From the NCBI GenBank assembly GCA_003550275.1, contig QXCW01000002.1:992001-1056000 (forward strand): 64,000 bases of DNA. Reading direction: 5' to 3'. The notes under the pieces were generated by a model, which was not told the origin of the DNA, did not search any database, and saw only the letters and a program-made list of their open reading frames with translations. The DNA comes from Flavobacteriaceae bacterium MAR_2010_72. Its GTDB lineage: Bacteria; Bacteroidota; Bacteroidia; Flavobacteriales; Flavobacteriaceae. Each line of letters starts with the position of its first letter. Positions within the stretch are counted from its first letter, which is position 1. Shown here one piece after another: positions 36,581 to 46,705 of the stretch. Both the position numbers and the translations under genes were made by a program.

Positions 36581-39500
36581 TTAACGCTTCAGCGCAAAAT
36601 GCCCTTTAACTTGGAATTCAATATCGTTGCGTTTAACATCCGCAACAAACCAATAATCTGATGAAGGCATTAAAGCGCCATTAAAGGTTCCATCCCAACC
36701 GTTCGAATTGGAGGATAATTGTTTCAGAAGTTTACCATATCTATCATAAATATAGACTACTGTTCCAGGCAAAGTTTCAACACCCGTAATATGCCATGTA
36801 TCAAAGAAGCCATCATTATTTGGGGTCATAAATTTTGGTACATCAATGACCACAACTTCCCTTGTAACTTCCAAGCAACCATTAGCGTCTTTTACGGTAA
36901 CTGTATGGTAACCAATGCTGACGTTTTCAAATACGTTAGAACTTTGCATAGGACCATTATCTAAACTAAACTCATAATTTCCTATGCCGCTTACATCTAC
37001 CGTAATGCTATTTGGATCTGCAAAGTCTACGGTTTGAGTAAATTCTATGGTGGCTTGTTCTGATTCTATCACATTGAATTGCTCCGTAGTTTCACAACCA
37101 TAAGGCGTCGTCACTGTAACCCAGTAGCTTCCAATAGTTGAAATGACAATTTCGGGTGTAGTTTCATTAGTAGACCATAAATAGGTATCACCAGAGTAAC
37201 CGGTATCGGCACTTACAATTAGGGGTAAGTTTTCTAAACAAATAACCTGGTCGCCTATATCTACAATTGGTCTAGGATGAACCATACTCATAAATTGGGT
37301 CGTACTGTAGCAACCTGTAGTAATGTTTTCAACCCTTGCAAAAATCTGCTCTTGGTCAGTGGCCGCATATAGCATAGGTAAATCGTTGTTTCCATTTTCT
37401 GCTGAAACCAAACTATTATGGTAAGTAACAGTATAATTGGCAGAACTCTGGCTCCCGAGAATTACAGGTGTTTGTTGGGATAGATCGAATGGAAAATACC
37501 CATCAAAATTATCATCACAACTTTCTAAATTGTTGGGTTGATTAGCAATGGGCAAAGGTCTTACAATCAATTGGAAGGAGTGGATTGTAAAACACGTGGT
37601 GCTCGGATTCTCAACTCTCATATAAATTGTATCGCTATTAGTTTGATAGCTGTAGTTTGTATTTAAAGCATTGGTTTCGGCAAGAGCATCCGCTGAAGAA
37701 CTATAGTATGAAATATCATAGTTTGATGAACCGTTAATAGCAATCGCATTGACTTGTGTAAGATCGTACGAGTTGGTTGCATTGTCACATAACTCAACTG
37801 AACTAAAACTATTAAGGCTTGGCGGTAAATTGACTACAAGATCCAAATCAATAGCTAAATAACAATCGGTTACCGTATTTGTAATCCTGACGTAAACCGT
37901 TTGCGGATTTGAAAAGTTGTTGTAGGCCTGCGGATTTGCAATAGCATTTATACGATTGTCAAGATCATTAAGGCTTTCAAAATACTCTACCACAATATTA
38001 TTCTGTCTAATATCTAGTATATCAACTTCAGATTCTGTAAGATCAAAAGTTGAAATGCCGTCATAATTAGAATCACAATGTTCTAGAGGTTGGGCCTGAT
38101 TAACTTGGGGTGCTTGAATCACATTGACAACAAAACTGGTAATAGAGTTACAATCGGTGCCGTTGTTGATTCGCACGAAAATTTCCTGTGGATTCACGGC
38201 ATTTTCATATTGCAGTGGTAGTGCATTGCTTCCATTTTCAGCATTGACCTGCGAGGTATGAAAGGTAATATTTAAAGTTTCAGGAATACCTTGAGAAATT
38301 TCAGTGACTCGAGTACTTAAATCAAAAACAGCTCTACCATCATTACTAATATCATCACACACAAACCAATCACTAGGTTCGTTATATTGCGGATTTGTGC
38401 CAACTTCCAAAACAAAACTCGAAGTCCCGTAACAAGTCTGATCTGATAGGTTTTCTACTCGCACATAAATAGTTTGAGGATTCGAAATATTTTGATAGGG
38501 ATTCGATTTATTGATTATGTTAGTTCGGTTATCGGCGTCGGTTTGATTTAAAAAATACAAAACTTGCTTACCGTTTTGTCCATTTAAAATTTCAGCGTCT
38601 TTTGTTGAAAACACAAAACCAGCGTAACCATCACTATTGTTCTCACAGATTTGAAAATCACTAATGGTTGTAAAAACTGGAAGTGTATTTACAGTTATAT
38701 TAAAACTCTCTATGACATAACATCCTGTTGTGGCATTTTCGACCCTAATATAAATTGTCCTCGTTCCTGTAGAATAACTTGAAGCATTGCTGATGGCATT
38801 GGTGTTAGCTTCGGCATCTGTCAATGCAGTGTGAAATGTAATGTTCCTATTATTGGTATCAGTTACAACTTCAGAAATTTTCGCTGTTAAATTAATTGTG
38901 GCCATCCCGTTTGCATCATTGACACAACGGATCTCATCGCTCGGAGAACTGGTAATCGGAGCTGGAATTACAGTTATTTCAAAAGAATTGATTGAGGCAC
39001 ATCCTGTATTATTATCTCCAATTCTAGCATAAAAGGTTTGCGGATTTGAAGTGTTAGTATAGTTGGTTGGTAAGGGATTAACAAAGGCATTGGCATCATT
39101 TTCCGTTAAGAAATAAGTAACCGTATAATTTGAATTACCATTAGCTACAGCTAAATCAAAGGTGGAGAGATCAATGGCTGTAAATCCGTCTTGATCATCA
39201 TCACAATAAGTCACAGAACCAATATTGTTAAAAGTTGGGACTGTATTCAATAATAGATCAAACTCACTTACTTCAGAGCATGTAGCGCTTGTTAATCTAA
39301 TATATAATGTTTCTGGTGCTGAAGCAGGGGTATATAATTGACTGGTATCAATAGGGTTGGTTTGATTATCTCTATCATTTTCTGTTCTGTAATATGTGAT
39401 GTTAACATTAGGAATTTCATTAATAATAACAATAGCAATTTGGTTCAAATCAAATTCTTGAACGCCATCATTATCGATATCACAAAGTGAAAAATTAATA

Positions 39501-41407
39501 ATATTGGTATAGGTCAGTAATAGATTAGTGTGTATTTCTAAAGGTGTGATAGCAGCACATCCATTTGAATCGTTTTCAACCCTTATATAAAGCGTTTGCT
39601 CATTTATAGTTGAATTTGGATAATTCGTGGTATTGCCAATAGCATTGGTTCTAGAATCTGCATCATTAAAGCTCTCATGAAACGTAACTGTTACGCCTGT
39701 TAAACTACCAATGACATCAGATATGATACTAGTTAGGTCAAAAGTTGCAAATCCATCATGGTCTTGGTCACAGGCATCAATGTAAAACGGACCATCATTA
39801 ATTATTGGCTGGTCAATGACGTTCACTGTTAGGGTAGTAGTGACAAAACAGCCCGTTGAAAAATTAGTTACTCTAGCATAAAGTTGCTCTGTTGGATTGG
39901 AATTGGTGTACGGCGATCCAATACTATTCAGACCGAGGTCGGCATCGTTTTGAGTAAAATGATAGGACACTATCGTATTTGACTGCCCAGAAACGATTTC
40001 AGCATCCTTTTGAGTGAGATCGATCTGTGTAATGCCATCGGGTGTGTCATCATCACAAACGTTTAGGTCAGTCGGTGTAATCGCATTTGGTAATGGATTA
40101 ACCACAAGATTGAACGTAGGAAATGATAAACAACCATTATTAGTGTCTTCAATTCTAACATAAATTGGTTGCGGACTAGACGTATTCTGTATAGGGACCA
40201 AAATGGGGTTGCTATTATTTTGAGCATCTAAACTTGTTAGATGATAAGAAATAGTATAATTTGATGGAGGCACTGAAGCAGCAACTTCAGCATTTTTTGT
40301 TGATAGGTCAAAAATTTCTACGCCATCACCACTTGGGTCATCACAAAAGTTGTAATTGCTTATGTGGGAAGCTGTTTGGGTTGAACTTAAAGTTAGGGTC
40401 ACGGTATCCTCCAACTCACAAACTGTATTGCCTAAAGGTATGGAAACCAGTACGCGGTAGGTCCCAGTTTGGGTAACGTTTAATGTTGGTAATACTTCAC
40501 CATTCATTAAAGAACCATTTAGATACCAGCTATATGTTGCTGTTGCATTTCCAATATCAGCGTCCAGAGTTACACTGCCAGCACAAGTGGAAAGATCTTC
40601 GCCTAAATCAACTGAAGCATTAAAACTATTGCCTTCAATGAATACCGCAGAATCGAAACTTTGATCATTTTGGTCTGCAATGATGAGTTTAATATGGTAT
40701 TGTACGTTGGGTACGATGGCTGCTGTTGCAGTCATTACCGTGGTTCTACCATTAAAATTAGTGTTACCAAGATTATAGCCGTCAAAGTATTGTGGGTTTT
40801 GGGCAGCACAGTAAGGTTGTAAATCTGGATGAACCGTATTGGCATTAACTGGAGTTGAAGTACCTGGTACTACCGCAATGTTAGTGTATGGATTTCCTGA
40901 TCCGGCTTCGGTTATTAGGAACACAAACGAATCGGTGAACTGGCATTCGTATGGCGGATTGTACTCTTCAGAAGCAAATATGTAATTAAACTGAACCTGA
41001 TTTGAAATAGATATAAAATCAAATTCAATAGATGTGGCATTCAATGTCCCAGTTAGACCTAAAGCAGTTTCCAGATCAGCATCTGTTGTCCATGTGGGAT
41101 CACCTTCACTTAAAACCGTGCCATTTACACCGTTGGCTCCAGATACTGCATTTCCCGTTGATAACACTATTCCATTTTGAAAAGGAAAATTAGTACCACT
41201 ACCATCAAAATAGCCAAAACTATTAAATCCATTAACCTGCCCGTTTACCTGCGAAGAAATATTGGAAACCTGAACACAACCTTGTCCAAAATTATCTTGA
41301 ATAAGCTGTTGTGCCGTTACGGAATTATCAATAGAAATTTGCTGTGAAAATGAGATTGAGCACATCACACAAGTAAGCAGTAAAAGAAAAAAAATATTCT
41401 TTTTCAT
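36581..41407 (-). CDS. Giant secreted adhesin-like protein with T9SS type B sorting domain
   Basis: 1608 aa. Signal peptide (~1-22), then a choice-of-anchor L domain (~30-265, NGIVLSTGNAVSGANG and FASEEYNPPYECQFTDSFVF). Eleven repeats of ~85-95 aa follow, each with a CDD/CDxxxDG...FDLT opening and a YVRVEN...TGC closing pair. Last come Ig-like strands and the gliding-motility-associated C-terminal (CHU_C, T9SS type B) domain (KFMTPNNDGFFDTWHITG, IYDRYGKLLKQL). It is exported by type IX secretion and probably held at the surface. The cysteines of each unit likely form disulfides. The role is probably attachment. No enzyme domain seen. Confidence 0.88.
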   Translation of the reverse strand: MKKNIFFLLLLTCVMCSISFSQQISIDNSVTAQQLIQDNFGQGCVQVSNISSQVNGQVNGFNSFGYFDGSGTNFPFQNGIVLSTGNAVSGANGVNGTVLSEGDPTWTTDADLETALGLTGTLNATSIEFDFISISNQVQFNYIFASEEYNPPYECQFTDSFVFLITEAGSGNPYTNIAVVPGTSTPVNANTVHPDLQPYCAAQNPQYFDGYNLGNTNFNGRTTVMTATAAIVPNVQYHIKLIIADQNDQSFDSAVFIEGNSFNASVDLGEDLSTCAGSVTLDADIGNATATYSWYLNGSLMNGEVLPTLNVTQTGTYRVLVSIPLGNTVCELEDTVTLTLSSTQTASHISNYNFCDDPSGDGVEIFDLSTKNAEVAASVPPSNYTISYHLTSLDAQNNSNPILVPIQNTSSPQPIYVRIEDTNNGCLSFPTFNLVVNPLPNAITPTDLNVCDDDTPDGITQIDLTQKDAEIVSGQSNTIVSYHFTQNDADLGLNSIGSPYTNSNPTEQLYARVTNFSTGCFVTTTLTVNVIDQPIINDGPFYIDACDQDHDGFATFDLTSIISDVIGSLTGVTVTFHESFNDADSRTNAIGNTTNYPNSTINEQTLYIRVENDSNGCAAITPLEIHTNLLLTYTNIINFSLCDIDNDGVQEFDLNQIAIVIINEIPNVNITYYRTENDRDNQTNPIDTSQLYTPASAPETLYIRLTSATCSEVSEFDLLLNTVPTFNNIGSVTYCDDDQDGFTAIDLSTFDLAVANGNSNYTVTYFLTENDANAFVNPLPTNYTNTSNPQTFYARIGDNNTGCASINSFEITVIPAPITSSPSDEIRCVNDANGMATINLTAKISEVVTDTNNRNITFHTALTDAEANTNAISNASSYSTGTRTIYIRVENATTGCYVIESFNITVNTLPVFTTISDFQICENNSDGYAGFVFSTKDAEILNGQNGKQVLYFLNQTDADNRTNIINKSNPYQNISNPQTIYVRVENLSDQTCYGTSSFVLEVGTNPQYNEPSDWFVCDDISNDGRAVFDLSTRVTEISQGIPETLNITFHTSQVNAENGSNALPLQYENAVNPQEIFVRINNGTDCNSITSFVVNVIQAPQVNQAQPLEHCDSNYDGISTFDLTESEVDILDIRQNNIVVEYFESLNDLDNRINAIANPQAYNNFSNPQTVYVRITNTVTDCYLAIDLDLVVNLPPSLNSFSSVELCDNATNSYDLTQVNAIAINGSSNYDISYYSSSADALAETNALNTNYSYQTNSDTIYMRVENPSTTCFTIHSFQLIVRPLPIANQPNNLESCDDNFDGYFPFDLSQQTPVILGSQSSANYTVTYHNSLVSAENGNNDLPMLYAATDQEQIFARVENITTGCYSTTQFMSMVHPRPIVDIGDQVICLENLPLIVSADTGYSGDTYLWSTNETTPEIVISTIGSYWVTVTTPYGCETTEQFNVIESEQATIEFTQTVDFADPNSITVDVSGIGNYEFSLDNGPMQSSNVFENVSIGYHTVTVKDANGCLEVTREVVVIDVPKFMTPNNDGFFDTWHITGVETLPGTVVYIYDRYGKLLKQLSSNSNGWDGTFNGALMPSSDYWFVADVKRNDIEFQVKGHFALKR

Positions 41408-41529
41408 TTAGTTAAGGGTTAAGCCATATTGCATACAATTTGGAGCATGGAAAATATATAAGCTTATTTCAGCACGAAATATAGGTAAAATTAGATGAAA
41501 TGCAAAATTATACGATGAAATTCACTTTT

Positions 41530-43968
41530 TTACTGCTTTAAGGTAAAATGGCTTTTAAAAAGTCGCCCGTCTTGAAGGGTGACCTGGAACCAATAGTCAT
41601 TGGTTGGCAATGGGTCGCCGTTGAAGGTGCCATCCCATCCCGGACCTGTGGGGTTGAGCTCTTTTAGGAGCTTTCCGTACCTGTCGTAGATGTAGATAAT
41701 ACTCTGTGCCTGGAACTGTGCCGAGATCCCATCGACCTGCCAGGTATCGTTGAACCCGTCGTCATTTGGGGTAAAGAACCTTGGAAACCCGATCACGGAT
41801 ACTTGTTCGCTTACGGTACCGCAGTTGTTCTTGTCCCTGACATAGACCGTGTGGAGTCCGGCCCTTACATTTTCAAAAGTATTGCTGTCCTTGAATATGC
41901 TGTTGGGAATGTCAAGGGCATATTCATAATCGCCCTCACCGGTGACAAGGACCACGATGCTGTTGTTGGAAGTAGCATCCACAACATTGATATTGGTTAT
42001 GGTCGCGATATTGGAAGGTAGTACGGCTATGGTCCTGTTCTTTGAACAGCCATTGGTATTGGTAACTGTTACTGTATAGGTGCCAATGGCGTTGACCATG
42101 ATAGTTGAGGTAGTCTCTCCGGTTGACCAGTTGTAATAGTAATTGTTTGGATCATCCCCGATAACACCTCCCGTTAGGGTAATGGTTTGCGGAAAGAAGT
42201 TTAGGCAATAGAGGGTTTCAAATGCGGTTTCAATATTGGGCAATCCAAATACCGTAAGCTGTACCTCACTGATACCGTAACAGGCATTGGCATTTTCAAC
42301 CCTTGCAAATATGGTCTGTGAATAGGCCGTGGTATTTGTAAAGGTATTGGGAAGCATGTTTTGTTCCAACAGCGCATCATTATAGGTCTGGTAATAGGCA
42401 ATATCAAGGCCAGGAGGCAGCCCTGCCAGTACATCGGCATCGGCATTGGAAAGCGTAAAGGCCCTAAAGCCGTCCTCGTTACCGTCATCATCACAGACCT
42501 TTAAAGTGGCATCGTTGGAATTGGTGAGGCTCACCTCGAGAGTGACCTGTGCAATGCTGGAGCATCTGGTGGTGCTATTGATGACCTTGGCAAATATGGT
42601 CTGTGGGTTTTGGGAATTATTGAAGGCACTGCCATCAATGGCATTGGTACCGTTGTTGGCATCGCTTAAGGACAGGTAATACTCAATGTTCCTATCATTG
42701 GCACCACCTGTAATAGCGTCAAAGACCTGATCGATATTAAATGTAGTGTAGCCATCAGGAAACCCATCTTCATCACACTGTATGATCGTGGCATCAAAGG
42801 CTTCGGGTAAAAGATTAACTATGAGGTTAAATGAGGCAACCGACTTACAAGCTGTGTTAAATGGATCTTCGATACGCACAAAAAGTTCTTGTTGGTTCGG
42901 GCTATTGTTGTAATAAGGACTTGCAATTGGGTTTGTATTTGATTCAGCCTCTGAAAAGGACAAATGGTAAGAAATATTCAAACTAGATGGATTTTGCCCA
43001 TTTAAGATTTCATCGGTTTTTGAGTTGAGATCAAAAGTGACGCGGCCATTGGAGTCATTTCCATCGCTGGCGTTATCACATAAGTTATAATCGGTTGGTG
43101 CTTGAAAATTGGGGCCAATGTTTGTGGTTATTTGAAAATCACCAATTTCAAAACATCCTGTGACATCATTAGTGATTCTAAAAAAAATGGTTTGTGGACT
43201 TGAAGTATTTGTATAAGGACTATTCAAAGCTCCAATTCCGAGATTGGCATTACTTTCAGTTTCATGATACGTAACCGTAGTGTTGGGTTGTGCCCCTTTA
43301 ATTGTGCTCGTATTTTGATTTAAATTGAAGCTTGTGAAACCATCTTCAAAAGGCACAACGACATCACAAGATTCTAAGTTTACAGCAGTTGGAGAACTAA
43401 CTTCGTTTACAGGAGGATCAGCAAACTGTGCCGTTCCTATCCATTGTAAAGTAAAAGCACTGTTGCCAATTGGCCGATCAATTACAATGAAGTAGGTTTC
43501 ACCTGCAAGTACATCTAACCATCTAACAAAACTATTGCCATCTTGTCCTGGACCTTCAGAAACGTCGCTGTTGTTACCGTCCATCCCAGTTAAGTTATTT
43601 CCTTGATTCGCAGCTTGAGGGTTGGTTGTTGAACATCTTATAGCTTGACCTATATTTCCACAAGAGACATTTGGACCAAAAACAAAAAAATCATAATCTT
43701 CCGAAATAGCTGAACTATTAGGCGTTAAAATAAACCCAAGAGTGCCACCTGATACCAATGTAACTTTTAGCCAAATACTATTGGTCTCTTGGCTGGCACA
43801 GGTGTTAGATCCTGAAAGCTCTTGAGTCCCGATTCCGCTTACGTTAAGATTGATATTAGAATTTCCACATACTATAACCGCATCACTACAATCTGTAGGT
43901 TGTTGGCCATAGATGTTAGCATTAAATAGGAGCACGATTATGGCTGAAAGGTAGATGGCGTATTTCAA
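41530..43968 (-). CDS. Secreted T9SS type B protein with repeated modules
   Basis: 812 aa. Signal peptide (~1-21). The N-terminal domain (~22-190) starts DCSDAVIVCGNSNINLNVSG and ends in the GETYFIVIDRP sugar-binding-like strand pattern. Four of the ~90-aa CDD...FDLN/FNID repeats follow, then an Ig-like segment and the T9SS type B sorting domain (FFTPNDDGFNDTWQVDG, YIYDRYGKLLKEL). Residues from PEAF onward (~390 to the end) are almost identical to the end of the adjacent 901-aa protein. Its ATG lies only 4 nt after that gene's stop at 43973, so the two form an operon with the 901-aa gene first. Confidence 0.88.
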   Translation of the reverse strand: MKYAIYLSAIIVLLFNANIYGQQPTDCSDAVIVCGNSNINLNVSGIGTQELSGSNTCASQETNSIWLKVTLVSGGTLGFILTPNSSAISEDYDFFVFGPNVSCGNIGQAIRCSTTNPQAANQGNNLTGMDGNNSDVSEGPGQDGNSFVRWLDVLAGETYFIVIDRPIGNSAFTLQWIGTAQFADPPVNEVSSPTAVNLESCDVVVPFEDGFTSFNLNQNTSTIKGAQPNTTVTYHETESNANLGIGALNSPYTNTSSPQTIFFRITNDVTGCFEIGDFQITTNIGPNFQAPTDYNLCDNASDGNDSNGRVTFDLNSKTDEILNGQNPSSLNISYHLSFSEAESNTNPIASPYYNNSPNQQELFVRIEDPFNTACKSVASFNLIVNLLPEAFDATIIQCDEDGFPDGYTTFNIDQVFDAITGGANDRNIEYYLSLSDANNGTNAIDGSAFNNSQNPQTIFAKVINSTTRCSSIAQVTLEVSLTNSNDATLKVCDDDGNEDGFRAFTLSNADADVLAGLPPGLDIAYYQTYNDALLEQNMLPNTFTNTTAYSQTIFARVENANACYGISEVQLTVFGLPNIETAFETLYCLNFFPQTITLTGGVIGDDPNNYYYNWSTGETTSTIMVNAIGTYTVTVTNTNGCSKNRTIAVLPSNIATITNINVVDATSNNSIVVLVTGEGDYEYALDIPNSIFKDSNTFENVRAGLHTVYVRDKNNCGTVSEQVSVIGFPRFFTPNDDGFNDTWQVDGISAQFQAQSIIYIYDRYGKLLKELNPTGPGWDGTFNGDPLPTNDYWFQVTLQDGRLFKSHFTLKQ
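41543..42807 (-). repeat. 1265-bp duplicated 3' cassette, copy 1
   Basis: Nearly identical, without visible gaps, to 43986-45250. It covers two repeat units, the Ig-like region and the T9SS type B domain, and ends at the PEAF codons. The G+C content is raised (34 of 60 bases at 42421-42480, against 21 of 60 at 43201-43260 outside the cassette). About 15 residues differ between the ~420-aa translations. Confidence 0.9.
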
Positions 43969-43972
43969 TATT

Positions 43973-46678
43973 TTAACGTTTTAGAGTAAAATGGCTTTTA
44001 AAAAGTCGCCCGTCTTGAAGGGTGACCTGGAACCAATAGTCATTTGTGGGTAGGGGGTCACCGTTGAATGTCCCGTCCCATCCCAGACCTGTGGGGTTGA
44101 GCTCTTTAAGGAGCTTTCCGTACCTGTCGTAGATGTAGATAATACTTTGAGCTTGGAACTGTGCCGAGATCCCATCGACCTGCCAGGTATCGTTGAACCC
44201 GTCGTCATTTGGGGTAAAGAACCTTGGAAACCCGATCACGGATACTTGCTCGCTTACGGTACCACAGTTGTTCTTGTCCCTGACATAGACCGTGTGGAGT
44301 CCGGCCCTTACATTTTCAAAGGTATTGCTGTCCTGGAATATACTGTTGGGATTATCAAGGGCATATTCATAGTCACCTTCACCAGTGACAAGAACCACGA
44401 TGCTGTTGTTGGAAGAAGCATCCACGACATTGATATTGGTTATGGTCGCGATATTGGAAGGTAGTACGGCTATGGTCCTGTTCTTTGAACAGCCATTGGT
44501 ATTGGTAACTGTTACTGTATAGGTGCCAATGGCGTTGACCATGATGGTCGATGTGGTTTCCCTGGTTGACCAGTTGTAATAGTAATTGTTTGGATCATCC
44601 CCGATAACACCTCCCGTTAGGGTAATGGTTTGCGGAAAGAAGTTTAGGCAATAGAGGGTTTCAAATGCGGTTTCAATATTGGGCAATCCAAATACCGTAA
44701 GCTGTACCTCACTGATACCGTAACAGGCATTGGCATTTTCAACCCTTGCAAATATGGTCTGTGAATAGGCCGTGGTATTTGTAAAGGTATTGGGAAGCAT
44801 GTTTTGTTCCAACAGCGCATCGTTATAGGTCTGGTAATAGGCAATATCAAGGCCAGGAGGCAGCCCTGCCAGTACATCGGCATCGGCATTGGAAAGCGTA
44901 AAGGCCCTAAAACCATCCTCGTTACCGTCATCATCACAGACCTCTAAAATGGCATCATTGGAATTGGTGAGGCTCACCTCAAGAGTGACCTGTGCAATGC
45001 TGGCGCAACTGGTGGTGCTATTGGTGACCTTGGCAAATATGGTCTGTGGGTTTTGGGAATTATTAAAGGCACTGCCATCAATAGTATTGGTACCGTTGTT
45101 GGCATCACTTAAGGATAGGTAATACTCAATGTTCCTATCATTGGCACCACCTGTAATAACGTTAAAGACCTGATCGATATTAAATGTAGTGAAGCCATCT
45201 GGAAACCCATCTTCATCACACTGGATGATCGTGGTATCAAAAGCTTCAGGGTTCTCGTTATAGGTGACATAAGCCTGCCCTTCAAATGCGCAATCTCCAT
45301 TATTGGGATCGATGTAGACTTCATAATGACCTTCTTGAAATATTTCGAGATCAAAATCATTTTCTGCTAAAGGCGTATCATTAAATGTCCATGAGTACGT
45401 AGCACCTGGAATATTTTCAGAGACCAACATATAGGAATCACCATCACACAATTCTAAATTGATTGAACTCTGGCCATTTTTTATGATATCAATTTCAGAA
45501 TTAAAGAAGGATGCAATAAATGGCGGTAACCCTTGGGATGAGTTAAATGGTGACAGATTTATGGCATTATGAATATAATTGGAAGCAAATCCAATACTAT
45601 TTGGATTACTGATAACACCTAAATTGGGTAGCCCTTGATTATACGTTGCACTTAAAGCTCTATAAATTTTACCATCTGGTCCCAATTGTAACCCACCTCT
45701 GTAAAGCTGCCTATCGTCCAATGTGAGTTCAGAGCTTTGTATGTCTGCAGCCATAAGGTTAAACTGTGTCAATGTAGAGCGGTGATTAGCAGGGTTATTG
45801 GCGTTACTTGGATTTTGGCGATCAAAAAAATTATTAGACGAATGCACATAAAGTAATTGGCTGTTTGGTGAAAATTCTACTCCATAGGGTTTATTACTTG
45901 ATGAGCTTATAAAAAGTGGTAGTTGGTTCGTTAAAATGCCAGTATCAGCATCAAAATCATAAATGTATAGACCATCTTCAGCGTTAGCGCTAGCAACTCT
46001 AGTGCCATCTGGCGATAATTTAAGATAACCTCTAATATCGGTAACACTTAAATTAAATGTTGACTTAACCGAAGTTGAATTTACGCCTAAAGTATTCACC
46101 TCAAAAGCATGATAAGTATCGAAAGATTCTCCAAAACCGTTATTGGAGGCTAATGTCACGACCCATATTGATTTAGTGATACAATCTTTTAAGACGGCAG
46201 TTATCTTTTCAGAACAAATAGCCAAAAGATTTATGTTTTTTAAGGTTACCGCTCCCAAACCACCATCAAGCGACATATCTACTTCAGAATAATTTAATCC
46301 AAAATTTTGCTGATCAATGCCATTATCGACTGTAAAAACATAGAAAATATCTGGATCTTCAGGTTTAGGAACTATAATCGCCGACTGTGTACTTGAAGCA
46401 TCTCCAAAAAGACCAAAACCATTACTCATTAAGGAGTGGTTTCTATTCCAAACAGAGGTTCCATCGGTATAAAAAAGTAAGTTTCCTAAATTGTCTGAAA
46501 TTGATGCGCAACCTTCTCTAGTATTGAGTTGCCCATTAGTTTGAACAGTAATGGAGTTGGTGTTCAAATTAAAGGTCATCCCGGCATTTTCGCCAAAATA
46601 CCAATTGGACGCCTCATTTTGCGAAAAACACAATGAAAAGTAACACAAAAAGAGGGATAAAATTATATTCTTTTTCAT
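43973..46678 (-). CDS. Secreted T9SS type B protein with propeller-like N-terminal half
   Basis: 901 aa. Signal peptide (~1-19), then a ~380-aa WD40/PD40-like domain (SNWYFGENAGMTFN, LLFYTDGTSVWNRNH, LKLSPDGTRVASANAEDGLY) common in gliding-motility-associated proteins. A PKD-like segment follows (~405-475). Two CDD-type repeats and the T9SS type B sorting domain, shared with the 812-aa protein, complete it. The front half is wholly different from that protein although the C-terminal ~420 residues match. Export is by type IX secretion to the cell surface or medium. First gene of a two-gene operon (4-nt gap). Confidence 0.88.
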   Translation of the reverse strand: MKKNIILSLFLCYFSLCFSQNEASNWYFGENAGMTFNLNTNSITVQTNGQLNTREGCASISDNLGNLLFYTDGTSVWNRNHSLMSNGFGLFGDASSTQSAIIVPKPEDPDIFYVFTVDNGIDQQNFGLNYSEVDMSLDGGLGAVTLKNINLLAICSEKITAVLKDCITKSIWVVTLASNNGFGESFDTYHAFEVNTLGVNSTSVKSTFNLSVTDIRGYLKLSPDGTRVASANAEDGLYIYDFDADTGILTNQLPLFISSSSNKPYGVEFSPNSQLLYVHSSNNFFDRQNPSNANNPANHRSTLTQFNLMAADIQSSELTLDDRQLYRGGLQLGPDGKIYRALSATYNQGLPNLGVISNPNSIGFASNYIHNAINLSPFNSSQGLPPFIASFFNSEIDIIKNGQSSINLELCDGDSYMLVSENIPGATYSWTFNDTPLAENDFDLEIFQEGHYEVYIDPNNGDCAFEGQAYVTYNENPEAFDTTIIQCDEDGFPDGFTTFNIDQVFNVITGGANDRNIEYYLSLSDANNGTNTIDGSAFNNSQNPQTIFAKVTNSTTSCASIAQVTLEVSLTNSNDAILEVCDDDGNEDGFRAFTLSNADADVLAGLPPGLDIAYYQTYNDALLEQNMLPNTFTNTTAYSQTIFARVENANACYGISEVQLTVFGLPNIETAFETLYCLNFFPQTITLTGGVIGDDPNNYYYNWSTRETTSTIMVNAIGTYTVTVTNTNGCSKNRTIAVLPSNIATITNINVVDASSNNSIVVLVTGEGDYEYALDNPNSIFQDSNTFENVRAGLHTVYVRDKNNCGTVSEQVSVIGFPRFFTPNDDGFNDTWQVDGISAQFQAQSIIYIYDRYGKLLKELNPTGLGWDGTFNGDPLPTNDYWFQVTLQDGRLFKSHFTLKR
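43986..45250 (-). repeat. 1265-bp duplicated 3' cassette, copy 2
   Basis: Partner of 41543-42807. Homology ends at the same codons (PEAF) and just before the stop. It also has raised G+C (30 of 60 bases at 45001-45060). Exact limits were placed by eye. Confidence 0.9.
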
Positions 46679-46705
46679 TCAAGATAGCGATAGCTATCAA
46701 AGATA

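Noticed and set aside
42201-42494. Long reading frames on other frames or the opposite strand of the T9SS genes and cassette
   Set aside because: They appear twice in the two cassette copies because the DNA is duplicated, have no start context or family match, and lie within strong genes. They are frame shadows in G+C-rich DNA.
41543-45250. The duplicated cassette as an insertion sequence or transposon
   Set aside because: It is wholly in-frame coding sequence for surface domains, has no transposase and no inverted ends. Gene conversion or recombination is a better fit.
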